64,000 nucleotides of DNA from UBA7328 sp965247965. Its GTDB lineage: Bacteria; Bacteroidota; Bacteroidia; Chitinophagales; Saprospiraceae. Under the pieces are notes generated by a model. It searched no databases. It saw nothing but the letters and a program-made list of their open reading frames with translations, and was not told the origin of the DNA. Location: assembly GCA_965247965.1 (NCBI GenBank), contig OZ252053.1, positions 2,542,001 to 2,606,000 on the forward strand, in the 5' to 3' direction. The position numbers and the translations under genes were made by a program. Shown one piece after another: positions 1 to 9,149 of this stretch (the first letter of the stretch is position 1; every line of letters starts with the position of its first letter).

Positions 1-33
1 ATTATATATTAAAGCTATCATTATTCTGAAAAC

Positions 34-1542
34 ATGAGCTCTCGCATAAACAGACTTGTTCGATTACGTCATTTAACTCTCCTTTGGGGAGCATTCCTTC
101 TCTTGCTCAGTTGTCACTCAAAGCATTTAAGTACGGTAGATTCCCGTCCCAATATCGTCTTTATTCTCATTGATGATTTGGGCTGGACTGATCTGCCGTG
201 TTATGACAACCGATTTAATGAAGCTCCTAACCTCGATCGCCTGAGTAGGGAAGGTATGCTATTCGCCAATGCCTATGCAGCATGTCCTGTTTGTTCGCCT
301 ACACGAGCGTCTATTCAGGCAGGACAGTATCCCGCTCGCGTTGGAATTACAGATTTCATAACAGGCCATTGGCGGCCATACGAACAACTTACTGTCCCCA
401 AAAACAGAACCCAATACCTTCCCGAAAGCATTGTAACCATTGGGGAGGCGCTAAAAGAAACAGGTTATGCTACGGGCTATTTCGGCAAATGGCATTTGGG
501 CAGGAAAGACGAACATCTTCCAGGAAACCAAGGCTATGACGATTGGCGGGTGCATCGGGCCGGAGTATTCTATAATCTCAAATCGAAAAGTGCTATCTAT
601 CCAAAAGACGAAACGCTCGATGATAATGATCGACTGTCAGAAGTATTAACGGATTATAGTGTGGATTTTATCGAATCGCACAAAAATGAACCCTTCTTTC
701 TTTTTCTCTCTCATTACGACGTACATGTTCAATTGGACGCGGATATGGATTTGATCGAAAAATACCTGAACAAAGAAAAGAAGGATAAGTATCCGGGGAA
801 TGCAATTTATGCCGCGATGATCGAGCATATCGACCGAAGTACAGGTCGTATTGTCGATAAATTAGAGGACTTAGGTTTGGATGAAAATACAATGGTGGTA
901 TTCTTCTCTGACAACGGTGGCTTGGTCAGTCGATTTGATAAAATCCCTTTATTGGCCAAGGACAAACTTCCTATTTACAAGGGCTCCGATCTTCAGTACA
1001 TTGCTTCGTCAAATCATCCGCTAAGGGCAGAAAAGGGAACAATTTATGAAGGCGGGATTCGGGAACCGCTTATTATAAAATGGCCTAAGAAAATCAAGGC
1101 CGGATCTAAGTCCGACGCTTTGATAACAAGTGTGGATTTTTATCCCACGTTTGTAGAACTGGCAGGAGGACACTTGCCAAATGACCAAGTAATGGATGGC
1201 CAAAGTTTTGTTTCATTATTCGATGCCAATGTAATGGACGAAGACAGGGCTATCTTTTGGCACTACCCCGTGTACCATCATGGTGTGCCTGCCGGAGCCG
1301 TGCGGAAGGGAGAGTGGAAACTGATCGAGTATTATACGGATCATCGGGTTGAATTGTACAACCTGACCAAAGACATTGGAGAGGCGATCAATTTGGCGGA
1401 AGAAAGGCCTGAACTCACACTAGAACTGCATCAATTGCTCAAAGCGTGGCGCGAAGAAGTGGGGGCTGAAATGCCGGTGAAAAATCCTGATTTTGATGAA
1501 TCAAAAAGATATGAATGGGGTCGCCATCCCGATCGGTTATAG
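34..1542 (+). CDS. Type I sulfatase, lipoprotein
   Basis: A 502-residue sulfatase that should hydrolyse sulfate esters, probably on glycans, outside the cytoplasm. The N-terminus has a hydrophobic stretch ending in a lipobox (LLSC, Cys27), so it is likely a lipoprotein. The family signature C-S-P-T-R is at residues 87-91; Cys87 would be converted to formylglycine. The metal-binding DD pair is at 47-48 (after IVFILI) and a second metal site is seen in FSDNGG. Length is normal for the family. A second sulfatase lies 0.9 kb downstream on the other strand. The substrate cannot be told from sequence. Family assignment is firm. Confidence 0.95.
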   Translation: MSSRINRLVRLRHLTLLWGAFLLLLSCHSKHLSTVDSRPNIVFILIDDLGWTDLPCYDNRFNEAPNLDRLSREGMLFANAYAACPVCSPTRASIQAGQYPARVGITDFITGHWRPYEQLTVPKNRTQYLPESIVTIGEALKETGYATGYFGKWHLGRKDEHLPGNQGYDDWRVHRAGVFYNLKSKSAIYPKDETLDDNDRLSEVLTDYSVDFIESHKNEPFFLFLSHYDVHVQLDADMDLIEKYLNKEKKDKYPGNAIYAAMIEHIDRSTGRIVDKLEDLGLDENTMVVFFSDNGGLVSRFDKIPLLAKDKLPIYKGSDLQYIASSNHPLRAEKGTIYEGGIREPLIIKWPKKIKAGSKSDALITSVDFYPTFVELAGGHLPNDQVMDGQSFVSLFDANVMDEDRAIFWHYPVYHHGVPAGAVRKGEWKLIEYYTDHRVELYNLTKDIGEAINLAEERPELTLELHQLLKAWREEVGAEMPVKNPDFDESKRYEWGRHPDRL

Positions 1543-1766
1543 TGCTTTTTATCATTACAGGTTGAAAAGATAACATACCATTACTCGTCGTGCATTTGGA
1601 ATTTTGCGCAGTTAATCATAGCGTTACATATAATTGTAAAGTTATTGAAAATGTTCTTAGAATAGGAGTTCTTGTTGATGATAAGAGTAATTCGGATAGG
1701 TTTCGTACAAATTAATCAGTTCTTTGAAATCTGTATATTCATCAAAAATTCGTAAACAACAGCATT

Positions 1767-2216
1767 ATGAATGACGAATACTATATGAAAATCGCAATAG
1801 AAGAATCCAAAAAAGGAGACTGGCCATACGGAGCTGTTGTCGTAAAAGATGACAAAATAGTATCACAAGCCCACAACACCAGTCGTAAGGATACGGATTC
1901 TACAGCGCATGCTGAGGTGAATGCAATAAGAATGGCAGAAAGAGCTATGGGCAATATGTCGCTCGAAGGTTGCACGTTGTACACCTCCAGTGAATCCTGT
2001 CCGATGTGTACGGCCGCGGAAATATGGGCGAGTGTAAAAAGGGTGGTTTATGGCGCTTCGATAGCACAGCTTATAGCAGCAGGGCAGGAACAGATCAATA
2101 CCTCCTCAGAAGCTATCATCAAAACCGGTTTTGATACAATTGAGTTGAAGGGAGGAGTGCTTGCTGACGAGGCCATTGCGGTTGTGAAGGCATGGGCGGC
2201 GCAGCAGAAGGAGTAA
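1767..2216 (+). CDS. Nucleoside deaminase (guanine/cytidine deaminase fold)
   Basis: A 149-residue cytosolic zinc deaminase. The zinc/catalytic motif HAE is at residues 48-50 (proton-shuttle Glu50) and the second zinc pair is Cys78 and Cys81 in SESCPMC. Most family members have Pro before the first Cys; here it is Ser. The C-terminal half resembles guanine deaminase-like proteins more than the tRNA adenosine deaminase TadA, but the substrate is not certain. It stands alone, with 224 bp of non-coding DNA upstream, and converges on a decayed DUF7010 fragment. Confidence 0.9.
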   Translation: MNDEYYMKIAIEESKKGDWPYGAVVVKDDKIVSQAHNTSRKDTDSTAHAEVNAIRMAERAMGNMSLEGCTLYTSSESCPMCTAAEIWASVKRVVYGASIAQLIAAGQEQINTSSEAIIKTGFDTIELKGGVLADEAIAVVKAWAAQQKE

Positions 2217-2219
2217 TTC

Positions 2220-2419
2220 ATGAAACTGCCGAAAGCCGACAAATCATTAGTACCCGCTGATAAAATTGTGAAATATCTTTTATTGTAGGAGGAATACGAC
2301 AATGTCCAGATATATGCTATTGCAAACCAAATCACACCCGCTGCTACAATAAAATTCACACCATTTTTGGCGCCTAGCGAAAGTTCAAGTCTCAGTTTGT
2401 CGAGATCGGATTTTTTCAT
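2220..2419 (-). pseudogene. Truncated DUF7010-like membrane protein
   Basis: Reading from an ATG at 2419 on the minus strand gives about 57 residues starting MKKSDLDKLRLELSLGAKNG, with one membrane segment (FIVAAGVIWFAIAYIW). This resembles the N-terminus of small DUF7010 membrane proteins of Bacteroidota. After about residue 60 the similarity stops and the frame runs antisense into the deaminase gene. The C-terminal two thirds are missing, so I read it as a remnant. The family call is from memory of the N-terminal pattern and is moderate. Confidence 0.45.
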
Positions 2420-2437
2420 AGGCCTTGAATATAACAA

Positions 2438-3892
2438 TCACTTTTTCCAAACGTAACTTTCTGCAGTAATTTCTACATCCCAATCTTGCGCTGGGTTAGG
2501 TTTGTATTTTGGATCCCGATCTTCGCGCGGGAACGATTCTATAAAATTAGCCAATTCACCAAAGTTCCGTTTCAACTCATTCGAATTCAAACTTCCGATC
2601 AAATTCCTGTCTTCAAAGGGATCGACCACTAAATCAAAGAATTTTATGGGCTGTCGATCGGAACTCACATATAGTTTGTATCGCTCATTTCGTAGCACAC
2701 GATCTCTGAATTTATACTGATTTTCCACTCCATTTTCAGTCAGTCGAGCGTGATTACCTCCGCCCATCGACAATATCCATTCGCGATTGGAATGAGGAGC
2801 ATTTTCGACTAAGACATTTTTGAAAGATTTCCCATCAATAGCATAGGTTTCCCCGTTTTCGGTTAGAATTTTCCTGGGATATGCTCCGGCCAAATCGAGG
2901 AAGGTGGGAAACATATCCGTAAAATCGATGAGCGCATTGGATTCATTGTTTGCTGTCACAACATCGGGCCAACTCACTATAAAAGGTGCAGCTATACCCG
3001 ATTCTAATGATTTCATCTTGCCGCCTTTCACCTTTCGACCGCTATAGCTCCCCGTGACCCGTCCCGTAGTCCCATTATCGGTTGTCCAGATAATAAGAGT
3101 ATTGTCTCTCACACTTGCTTCTTCCAGGGCATGAACTATTTTTCCCGTAATCCGATCGGCATACTTGACCATTGCCTTGTGTTTTCCTAAATCATTGTCG
3201 GCAGATTCGTCAGGCGTATCCACAAATGGCGTATGGGTCAATACCATGGGATAGTAAATAAAGAAGGGCTCGTTTTTGTAATCCTTAATGAAGTCAATAA
3301 TAAAATCCCGGAAGACATCCGGGCCAAACTTTCTATCATAAGTTTTGCTTCCGTCTTTTATAAAAATATACGGATTCTGATATCGCTCTCCACTTGCTGG
3401 TACACCCGTTTCGTAACCAGTCCACATACAATATTCGTCAAAACCGTTTCTTATCAAAGCGTCCGGCTCCACCCGAAAATCATCAATTTGCCACTTGCCG
3501 GCAATGCACGTTCTGTAACCCGCTTTCTTCATTTCAATGCCAAGCGATGGGTTCATCGTTTCGTCAAAATGAGCTCCGCCGCCCCATCTCGGCACGTCCC
3601 AATGGTTCACCCATCCATGTCGGAAAGGATATTGACCGGTGAGCAAGGTTATTCGGGTGGGCGTGCATTGTGGCATGGAATACGCGTTGTGAAAGATCGT
3701 ACCGCTCGCCGCCAAAGCATCTATATGTGGAGTCTGAATGTCTTCCGCACCATAGCAGCTAATCCATTCTTTTCCTAAATCATCGACTAGGATTAACAGG
3801 ATGTTGGGATTGCGATTAGGGGTATTCTTACTTTCGGAAATACTAGTGCAACTGCTGACTAGGAAGATTAAGGAATGATAAAAAAATAACAT
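2438..3892 (-). CDS. Type I sulfatase, lipoprotein
   Basis: A 484-residue sulfatase, distinct from the one at 34-1542. It has a short lipoprotein signal (LVSSC, Cys15), a metal-binding DD at residues 37-38, and the formylglycine motif C-T-P-T-R at 76-80 followed by ITLLTGQYP. A further metal motif, TTDNGTT, is in the middle. The short N-terminus and the Cys position support the annotated start. It lies downstream of the propeller-amidohydrolase on the same strand, but 302 bp with a hairpin separate them, so they may not share a transcript. Probably acts on sulfated polysaccharide fragments; substrate unknown. Confidence 0.93.
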   Translation of the reverse strand: MLFFYHSLIFLVSSCTSISESKNTPNRNPNILLILVDDLGKEWISCYGAEDIQTPHIDALAASGTIFHNAYSMPQCTPTRITLLTGQYPFRHGWVNHWDVPRWGGGAHFDETMNPSLGIEMKKAGYRTCIAGKWQIDDFRVEPDALIRNGFDEYCMWTGYETGVPASGERYQNPYIFIKDGSKTYDRKFGPDVFRDFIIDFIKDYKNEPFFIYYPMVLTHTPFVDTPDESADNDLGKHKAMVKYADRITGKIVHALEEASVRDNTLIIWTTDNGTTGRVTGSYSGRKVKGGKMKSLESGIAAPFIVSWPDVVTANNESNALIDFTDMFPTFLDLAGAYPRKILTENGETYAIDGKSFKNVLVENAPHSNREWILSMGGGNHARLTENGVENQYKFRDRVLRNERYKLYVSSDRQPIKFFDLVVDPFEDRNLIGSLNSNELKRNFGELANFIESFPREDRDPKYKPNPAQDWDVEITAESYVWKK

Positions 3893-3930
3893 ATCGATTT
3901 TATACTGATCTTTCGACTTTATGCTGCGTT

Positions 3931-3972
3931 ACTAAAATCCTCATGTAGCTCTGGCTACACTCCGGTTTTAGT
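3931..3972. terminator. Inverted repeat in the 302-bp gap between two minus-strand genes
   Basis: ACTAAAA (3931-3937) and TTTTAGT (3966-3972) are inverted, with a second inner pair GTAG/CTAC. The hairpin lies in the gap 3893-4194, after the stop of the propeller-amidohydrolase and before the sulfatase start. It has no clean T-tract, so a terminator role is a guess. I see no gene in the gap. Confidence 0.3.
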
Positions 3973-4194
3973 GCCTTGCCTAAAGCCAAAATCTCTAGTC
4001 TAAAATGCGAAACTTATTTATTTATCATTCCTAAGAAGAATAGGACGGCCGGGATTTTCATTGGAGTTTATTGAAGACAGCTATGGAATTTTCGCTGACA
4101 AACCGGCAACCGGCAAATCGCAACGTAAAGTTTGCCAAGCCGAATTTCGTTGCAGTTTTCAACATCTCTGGCGAACGATAACCTTAGTTGTACT

Positions 4195-7100
4195 TCAATG
4201 CCCATACCCACAACCACAGCCCGGCAACGGAAAACTCTGCGCCCCTTCATGCCATTCAAATGCAGTGTTGTACTTATTATTCTCCCAATAAAATTTTGTT
4301 CGTGGTTTATGCCTGTTGCCGATTTCGTTCATAGTATCCGTGTCGTATAAGCGGCCATTAATCATGGTGTATTCCACACTGTTCGTATTGTAAATATCAT
4401 CAAGTGGATTTTTGTCCAATACGATTAGGTCTGCCAATTTACCGACCTTCAAAGATCCGATATCGTTGCCCATACCGATATATTCTGCGCCATTGATTGT
4501 CGCTGCCCGCAACGCTTCCATGTTCGTCATACCACCCTGATGTAGCATCCAAAGTTCCCAATGTGCTGCTAAACCTTGCAATTGGCCATGAGCGCCCACA
4601 TTTACTTTTACACCTGCATCTGTAAGAGCCTTGCACGTTTTTGCAGTGAGAATATGACCGTTTTCGTACTCTTCCGTTGGCACCATTGTCCTATGTCTTG
4701 ATCGCGAATCGACTATACCTCTTGGCGTATATTTCAGCAGCTTTTCATTTTCCCAGATATTGTCATTTTGATACCAATAATATTCGCCGCTCAGGCCGGC
4801 ATAGTTCACAACCAAAGTGGGTGTATAGCCGACCCGGCTGTTGCTCCACAATTCGATGATATCTTTGTACACAGGCGCTATTGGGACGTTGTGTTCGATG
4901 CCCGTATGACCGTCCATGATCATATTCATATTGTGGTAGAATGTCGAACCGCCTTCCGGTACTACGAAAATTCCTTCTTCTCGTGCGGCTTGTAATACCT
5001 GTTGGCGTTGGTCGCGGCGCGGCTGGTTATAACTTTTTACAGATAGAGCCCCAAACGCTTTTGTACGACGGATGGATGATCGCGCATCTTCGATATTATT
5101 TACAACTGCTTTAAAATCTCCGTCCGCTCCGTATAAAATAAATCCAGTCGAGTACAATCGCGGCCCCACCATTTCACCGCTTTTGATCAGTTCGGCGAGG
5201 GTAAAGACCGTTTCCGTATTGGCCGACGGATCGTGAGCTGTGGTAACTCCGAAAGCAAGATTAGCGTAAAATTGCCAGTGTTTTTCGGGAGACAATCCGT
5301 AACGAAAACCGCCGACATGGGCATGGGCGTCCACGATACCTGGCATGATCGTTTTGCCGGTGACGTCATATATTATTGCACCTGAAGGAACAGAAATTTC
5401 TCCTGATGGCCCAAGAGATTCGATTTTATTTTCATTGATCACGATGGTTCCATTTTCTATTACTTCATCGCCTTCTATCGTAATGATTCGCGCTCCCGTG
5501 AAAGCAATTCTTCCAGTAGGTTTATCGGTTTTTGCTACCAGGTTAATTTTGATACCTGCTGAGTCCATTGGCGGAATGCTATCCGGAGAATTTTCCAAAA
5601 AGGTGAATCGCTGCGAGACTTCGTTTGTAAAATATTCTTCACCTAGCGTCCAATGGATTTTCCTGCCATCGGCTGACCAATGCAAATTGATTCCTGCGTC
5701 TTTAGCGACTTGAGAAATAGGCACTGATTTCGTCTTGTTATCGAGGTCGACCGCCTTGCCTGTCTTGGGCATTGGTGCGATATATATTTTGTGAAGATGG
5801 CTAAAAGCGATCCAATTGTTATTGGGGCTTGGTACAAGGCGGTTGGCGTATTTTGATTTAACCAATGTCCGTTCGTCTTTACCGGTGAGATCGACACTTT
5901 TCAATTCTTTTGTCAGATTACCAAACCACGTGCCACCAGATTGATAGATGATCCTCGAACCGTCTTTGCCGAACACAGGATATTCACCATCGACTTCGAG
6001 CCACTTTTTATTTGTTCCGTTTGCGTTCATGGTGTACAGGCCCTTTCTCTTGGAGAAAGCTCTGCCTTGATCGCTGTTGCCGCCTTCTTTCCTATACACT
6101 ATTCTCGCGCCATCGCGGCTGTACGAAGGAGTGCGATAAATGCCTTTTTCGGTGGTCAACTTGACCGGATGTCCGCCCTTCACGAGAATGCGATAAATGG
6201 CGCCAAGATCTTCATCATTCCATGTGACGTAGACGATGTGCCTTCCGTCTGGCGAGAAGTTTGGCTCCCATTCCAGGTCTGTCGCCTTCGTTAATCTGTT
6301 GGGTTTTCCATTGGACAAATCCTTCGTCCGTAAATGTCCTAATGCATTGAATACCAACGACGTACCATCGGGAGAAGTAACAGCTTGCCGGATCATCTTA
6401 GCCGTAAATTCTTCAGTGAAAACGGGATTGTCCACCTCTAAAGTCTCTGCAATTTTAATCGTCGCTTCGACCTCGAATGGAATATTTGCGACGGTCAAAG
6501 TGTTGATATCAACCTTGTTGATCTTGCCTCCTGACCAGAATACAACTTCTCGACCATTAGGCATCCAACTGAATCCCGGATAAGTGCCAAAAATCGCCCT
6601 AGCCTCCTGTTGATCTTTGTTCAATTGATCGTAAATAGGCCATTCTTCCGCTGTTTCCAAATCGTGGACGAACAGTACAGTCTTGGCTCGTATACGACGC
6701 ACAAACGCCAGCTTTTTACCAGCCCTCGATACCTGAGGTCGACTCGCTCCACCGGGGCCACCAGTGACGTTTTCTGATTTTCCTTTTTCGAAGTCATATC
6801 GTTTGATGGCGTAGATCTGCTTATTCGGATCTTTGTTGTATTGGAAGAAACCTCCTGGATACATGTCTTCGCTGTAATACAAATACCTGCCATCCGTGGA
6901 GGTGGACGGTTCATTCACATCCTGCTGGTCATTTTTGCGTTTGGTGATTTGAGTTCCAGAACCTCCGGTAATATGATACATCCACATCTCTCCGGCGCCG
7001 AGCGAGCGTTGCGACGTAAAATGCTTGCGCGCGATCAGATAATTGCCGTCGGCACACCAAACGCCATTATTTAACAATCTGAATTTCTCCTTGGTAATCT

Positions 7101-7479
7101 GTTTGGCCTTTGAGCCATCTGCATTCATGATCCATATATTATCACCGCCTCCCGCATCACTTGTGAATACTATTTTTTTACCGTCGGGACTAAAACGCGG
7201 CTGAATTTCAAAGGGTAAACCCTCTCGCAGCACTGCAGCCTTGCCTCCAGTAACCGGCATTTTATAAATGTCTCCTAGGAGGTCGAAAACGATCTCTTTA
7301 CCATCCGGACTTACGTCGAGGTTCATCCATGTACCTTCATCTGTTTCTAATTTTAACTCTTTAAAATTCCAATCGCCTTTTGGATTGGAAACGTCCCATT
7401 TGGTTGTGTCTTTTTTTTGGGCGGTAAGGTGGAAGGTGGTCAGGGTTGTGATGATTATGAGAAATTCTGATTTAAACAT
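4195..7479 (-). CDS. TolB-like propeller fused to amidohydrolase
   Basis: A 1094-residue secreted enzyme. A signal peptide (ending near TAQKKD) is followed by repeated SPDGK/WSPDGR motifs typical of PD40/TolB-type beta-propeller blades over roughly residues 50-640. From about 660 an amidohydrolase-superfamily domain begins, with the metal-binding HxH motif His719/His721 in VDAHAHVG, a later H (MDGHTGIEHN), and the closing sequence GSLKVGKLADLIVLDKNP. The protein ends in a CxC tail (GCGCGYGH), seen in relatives. Such fusions are common in Bacteroidota; the propeller may bind a substrate or partner while the C-terminal domain hydrolyses a C-N or similar bond. The substrate is unknown. Confidence 0.92.
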   Translation of the reverse strand: MFKSEFLIIITTLTTFHLTAQKKDTTKWDVSNPKGDWNFKELKLETDEGTWMNLDVSPDGKEIVFDLLGDIYKMPVTGGKAAVLREGLPFEIQPRFSPDGKKIVFTSDAGGGDNIWIMNADGSKAKQITKEKFRLLNNGVWCADGNYLIARKHFTSQRSLGAGEMWMYHITGGSGTQITKRKNDQQDVNEPSTSTDGRYLYYSEDMYPGGFFQYNKDPNKQIYAIKRYDFEKGKSENVTGGPGGASRPQVSRAGKKLAFVRRIRAKTVLFVHDLETAEEWPIYDQLNKDQQEARAIFGTYPGFSWMPNGREVVFWSGGKINKVDINTLTVANIPFEVEATIKIAETLEVDNPVFTEEFTAKMIRQAVTSPDGTSLVFNALGHLRTKDLSNGKPNRLTKATDLEWEPNFSPDGRHIVYVTWNDEDLGAIYRILVKGGHPVKLTTEKGIYRTPSYSRDGARIVYRKEGGNSDQGRAFSKRKGLYTMNANGTNKKWLEVDGEYPVFGKDGSRIIYQSGGTWFGNLTKELKSVDLTGKDERTLVKSKYANRLVPSPNNNWIAFSHLHKIYIAPMPKTGKAVDLDNKTKSVPISQVAKDAGINLHWSADGRKIHWTLGEEYFTNEVSQRFTFLENSPDSIPPMDSAGIKINLVAKTDKPTGRIAFTGARIITIEGDEVIENGTIVINENKIESLGPSGEISVPSGAIIYDVTGKTIMPGIVDAHAHVGGFRYGLSPEKHWQFYANLAFGVTTAHDPSANTETVFTLAELIKSGEMVGPRLYSTGFILYGADGDFKAVVNNIEDARSSIRRTKAFGALSVKSYNQPRRDQRQQVLQAAREEGIFVVPEGGSTFYHNMNMIMDGHTGIEHNVPIAPVYKDIIELWSNSRVGYTPTLVVNYAGLSGEYYWYQNDNIWENEKLLKYTPRGIVDSRSRHRTMVPTEEYENGHILTAKTCKALTDAGVKVNVGAHGQLQGLAAHWELWMLHQGGMTNMEALRAATINGAEYIGMGNDIGSLKVGKLADLIVLDKNPLDDIYNTNSVEYTMINGRLYDTDTMNEIGNRHKPRTKFYWENNKYNTAFEWHEGAQSFPLPGCGCGYGH

Positions 7480-7709
7480 ATAGATGGTTTTGAATGGAGG
7501 AAATATAGCTAAAGCAGTTTATAAAGAACAATTTTTTTTTTGACTATACGAATAACATATCCATTTTCAGGTTATTCTGAACTAAAGGAATGAAGTCAGA
7601 TTTTTGATTATCAAACCAGGGAAGCTCATCTAAGAACACGACTTTTTTCTCGCTTTTAGATGCCTCCAAATAATCAATTAATTGCTGAAAAACCAGAAAC
7701 CACTAGCCT

Positions 7710-7865
7710 GTAGGGCTGTTCCGCGCTGTGGAAAATGGCCTACTCCCGCCTCCCGGCCTCCTAAAGGAGGAGCACCCACCCGCTGGTAATCAACGAATTA
7801 TACGAGGGTGGATTTCCCCTTTAGGGGACTAAGGGGCGAGCGTGGGGAGCACTGAACAGCCCTAC
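7710..7865. repeat. MITE-like element, copy 1
   Basis: A 156-bp non-coding element with 12-bp perfect terminal inverted repeats (GTAGGGCTGTTC at 7710-7721; its complement at 7854-7865). It is flanked by an 8-bp direct repeat CACTAGCC (7701-7708 and 7866-7873), as expected of a target duplication. Its inner 141 bp (7723-7863) recur identically at 24961-25101. It carries no gene. The rest of the gap 7480-7950 is AT-rich with nothing recognised. Confidence 0.75.
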
Positions 7866-7950
7866 CACTAGCCCGTATAAGGGCATAATGCTTCTCACAG
7901 GTTCTTAAATCCTAGATCATTTACTACCTTTAAAGCCAAACGACCAAAGA

Positions 7951-8862
7951 ATGAAAAACAAAAGACGAACTTTTCTGCAGGGTGCGGGATTAATGACTGC
8001 AGGTGCTCTTATCGCTCCTCAATGGGCATGTAAAAACGATACTTCTAAAACAAATACTTCCGCTTCGACATCGGATGAGATCGGTGCCCCAAGCCTCGAA
8101 AAATTTGGAATTCAACTCTACACATTACGAGATGATATCCCCAAAGATCCCAAAGGTATCTTGAAACAACTCGCCTCTTTTGGCTACAGCCAAATTGAGG
8201 GATTCGAAGGCAAACAAGGCATGTTTTGGGATATGGCTCACACCGATTTCAAAAAATATCTCGACGATATTGGATTGGAAATGATATCCAGCCATTGCAA
8301 CATACACGAGGACTTTGAAGAAAAGGCAGCACAGGCCGCAGAGATTGGAATGAGTTACCTCATATGTCCTTACATCGGCCCGCAAAAAAGCGTTGAAAAA
8401 TGGAAGGAAGTAACGGATAAGTTCAACGAGTGCGGAGAAATTTGCAAAAACCATGGAATCCGGTTTGCCTACCACAACCACGCATACACCTTTAAGGCCT
8501 TCTCAGGAATGATTCCGCAGAACTTTCTCATGGAGAACACAGATCCCGAATTGGTCGACCACCAAATGGACATTTACTGGGTAGTAACAGGTGGGGCCGA
8601 TCCCGTAGATTACCTGACCAGATATCCCAATCGATTCCGGCTATGCCATGTAAAAGACCGTCTAAAAACTGCGGCTGCCGATGAAAGAAACGCTTCTTGT
8701 GATTTGGGAACAGGGTCAATCGATTATCCTAAGATTTTAAAAATTGCCGCGGATAACGGAATGAAGTATTTTATCCTGGAGCAGGAGCGATACGATAATT
8801 CTACGCCGATTAAGAGTGCGGAGGTTGGGGCGGAGTATTTGAGAGAGTTGAGATTTGTGTAG
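7951..8862 (+). CDS. Tat-exported sugar phosphate isomerase/epimerase-like protein
   Basis: A 303-residue protein of the xylose-isomerase-like TIM-barrel superfamily (AP endonuclease 2 fold). The N-terminus KRRTFLQGAGLMTAG is a twin-arginine signal, and a Cys after PQWA suggests a lipoprotein, so it acts in the periplasm or at the membrane. The barrel begins at FGIQLYTLRDD; metal-ligand-like residues occur in HCNIHE, YHNHAYTF, CHVKD and the terminal ILEQE. Tat-exported family members are common in Bacteroidota sugar-degradation loci next to GMC oxidoreductases, as here. The precise reaction cannot be assigned. Confidence 0.85.
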   Translation: MKNKRRTFLQGAGLMTAGALIAPQWACKNDTSKTNTSASTSDEIGAPSLEKFGIQLYTLRDDIPKDPKGILKQLASFGYSQIEGFEGKQGMFWDMAHTDFKKYLDDIGLEMISSHCNIHEDFEEKAAQAAEIGMSYLICPYIGPQKSVEKWKEVTDKFNECGEICKNHGIRFAYHNHAYTFKAFSGMIPQNFLMENTDPELVDHQMDIYWVVTGGADPVDYLTRYPNRFRLCHVKDRLKTAAADERNASCDLGTGSIDYPKILKIAADNGMKYFILEQERYDNSTPIKSAEVGAEYLRELRFV

Positions 8863-9149
8863 GGGATTGATTACTCCGAGAACGACTACTTAAGAATAGT
8901 CCTTTTATGTGAATGATAAGTGATTCTCAACTTGCGTCTGAGCGTAACCCAAAACCACTCATTCAACTTCTAACATTGTGAATGATCCATATTATGCCTT
9001 TGGAGCACAAGTACAGTAAAGCTATGATCGCGCAACAAGCTAAAAAGAATAAGATTAAATCGGGAGCTGTACCCGTTCTTAAAAACATGTTACTAAATTA
9101 AAATTTTTTGATAGGGCTAATGTAAGTATAGTTTTAGTCAAAAACGTAC

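Noticed and set aside
8994..9101. 35-codon ORF (MPLEHKYSKAMIAQQAKK...) after the isomerase gene
   Set aside because: No clear ribosome-binding site, no family and no operon context; could be a chance frame in the 287-bp gap.
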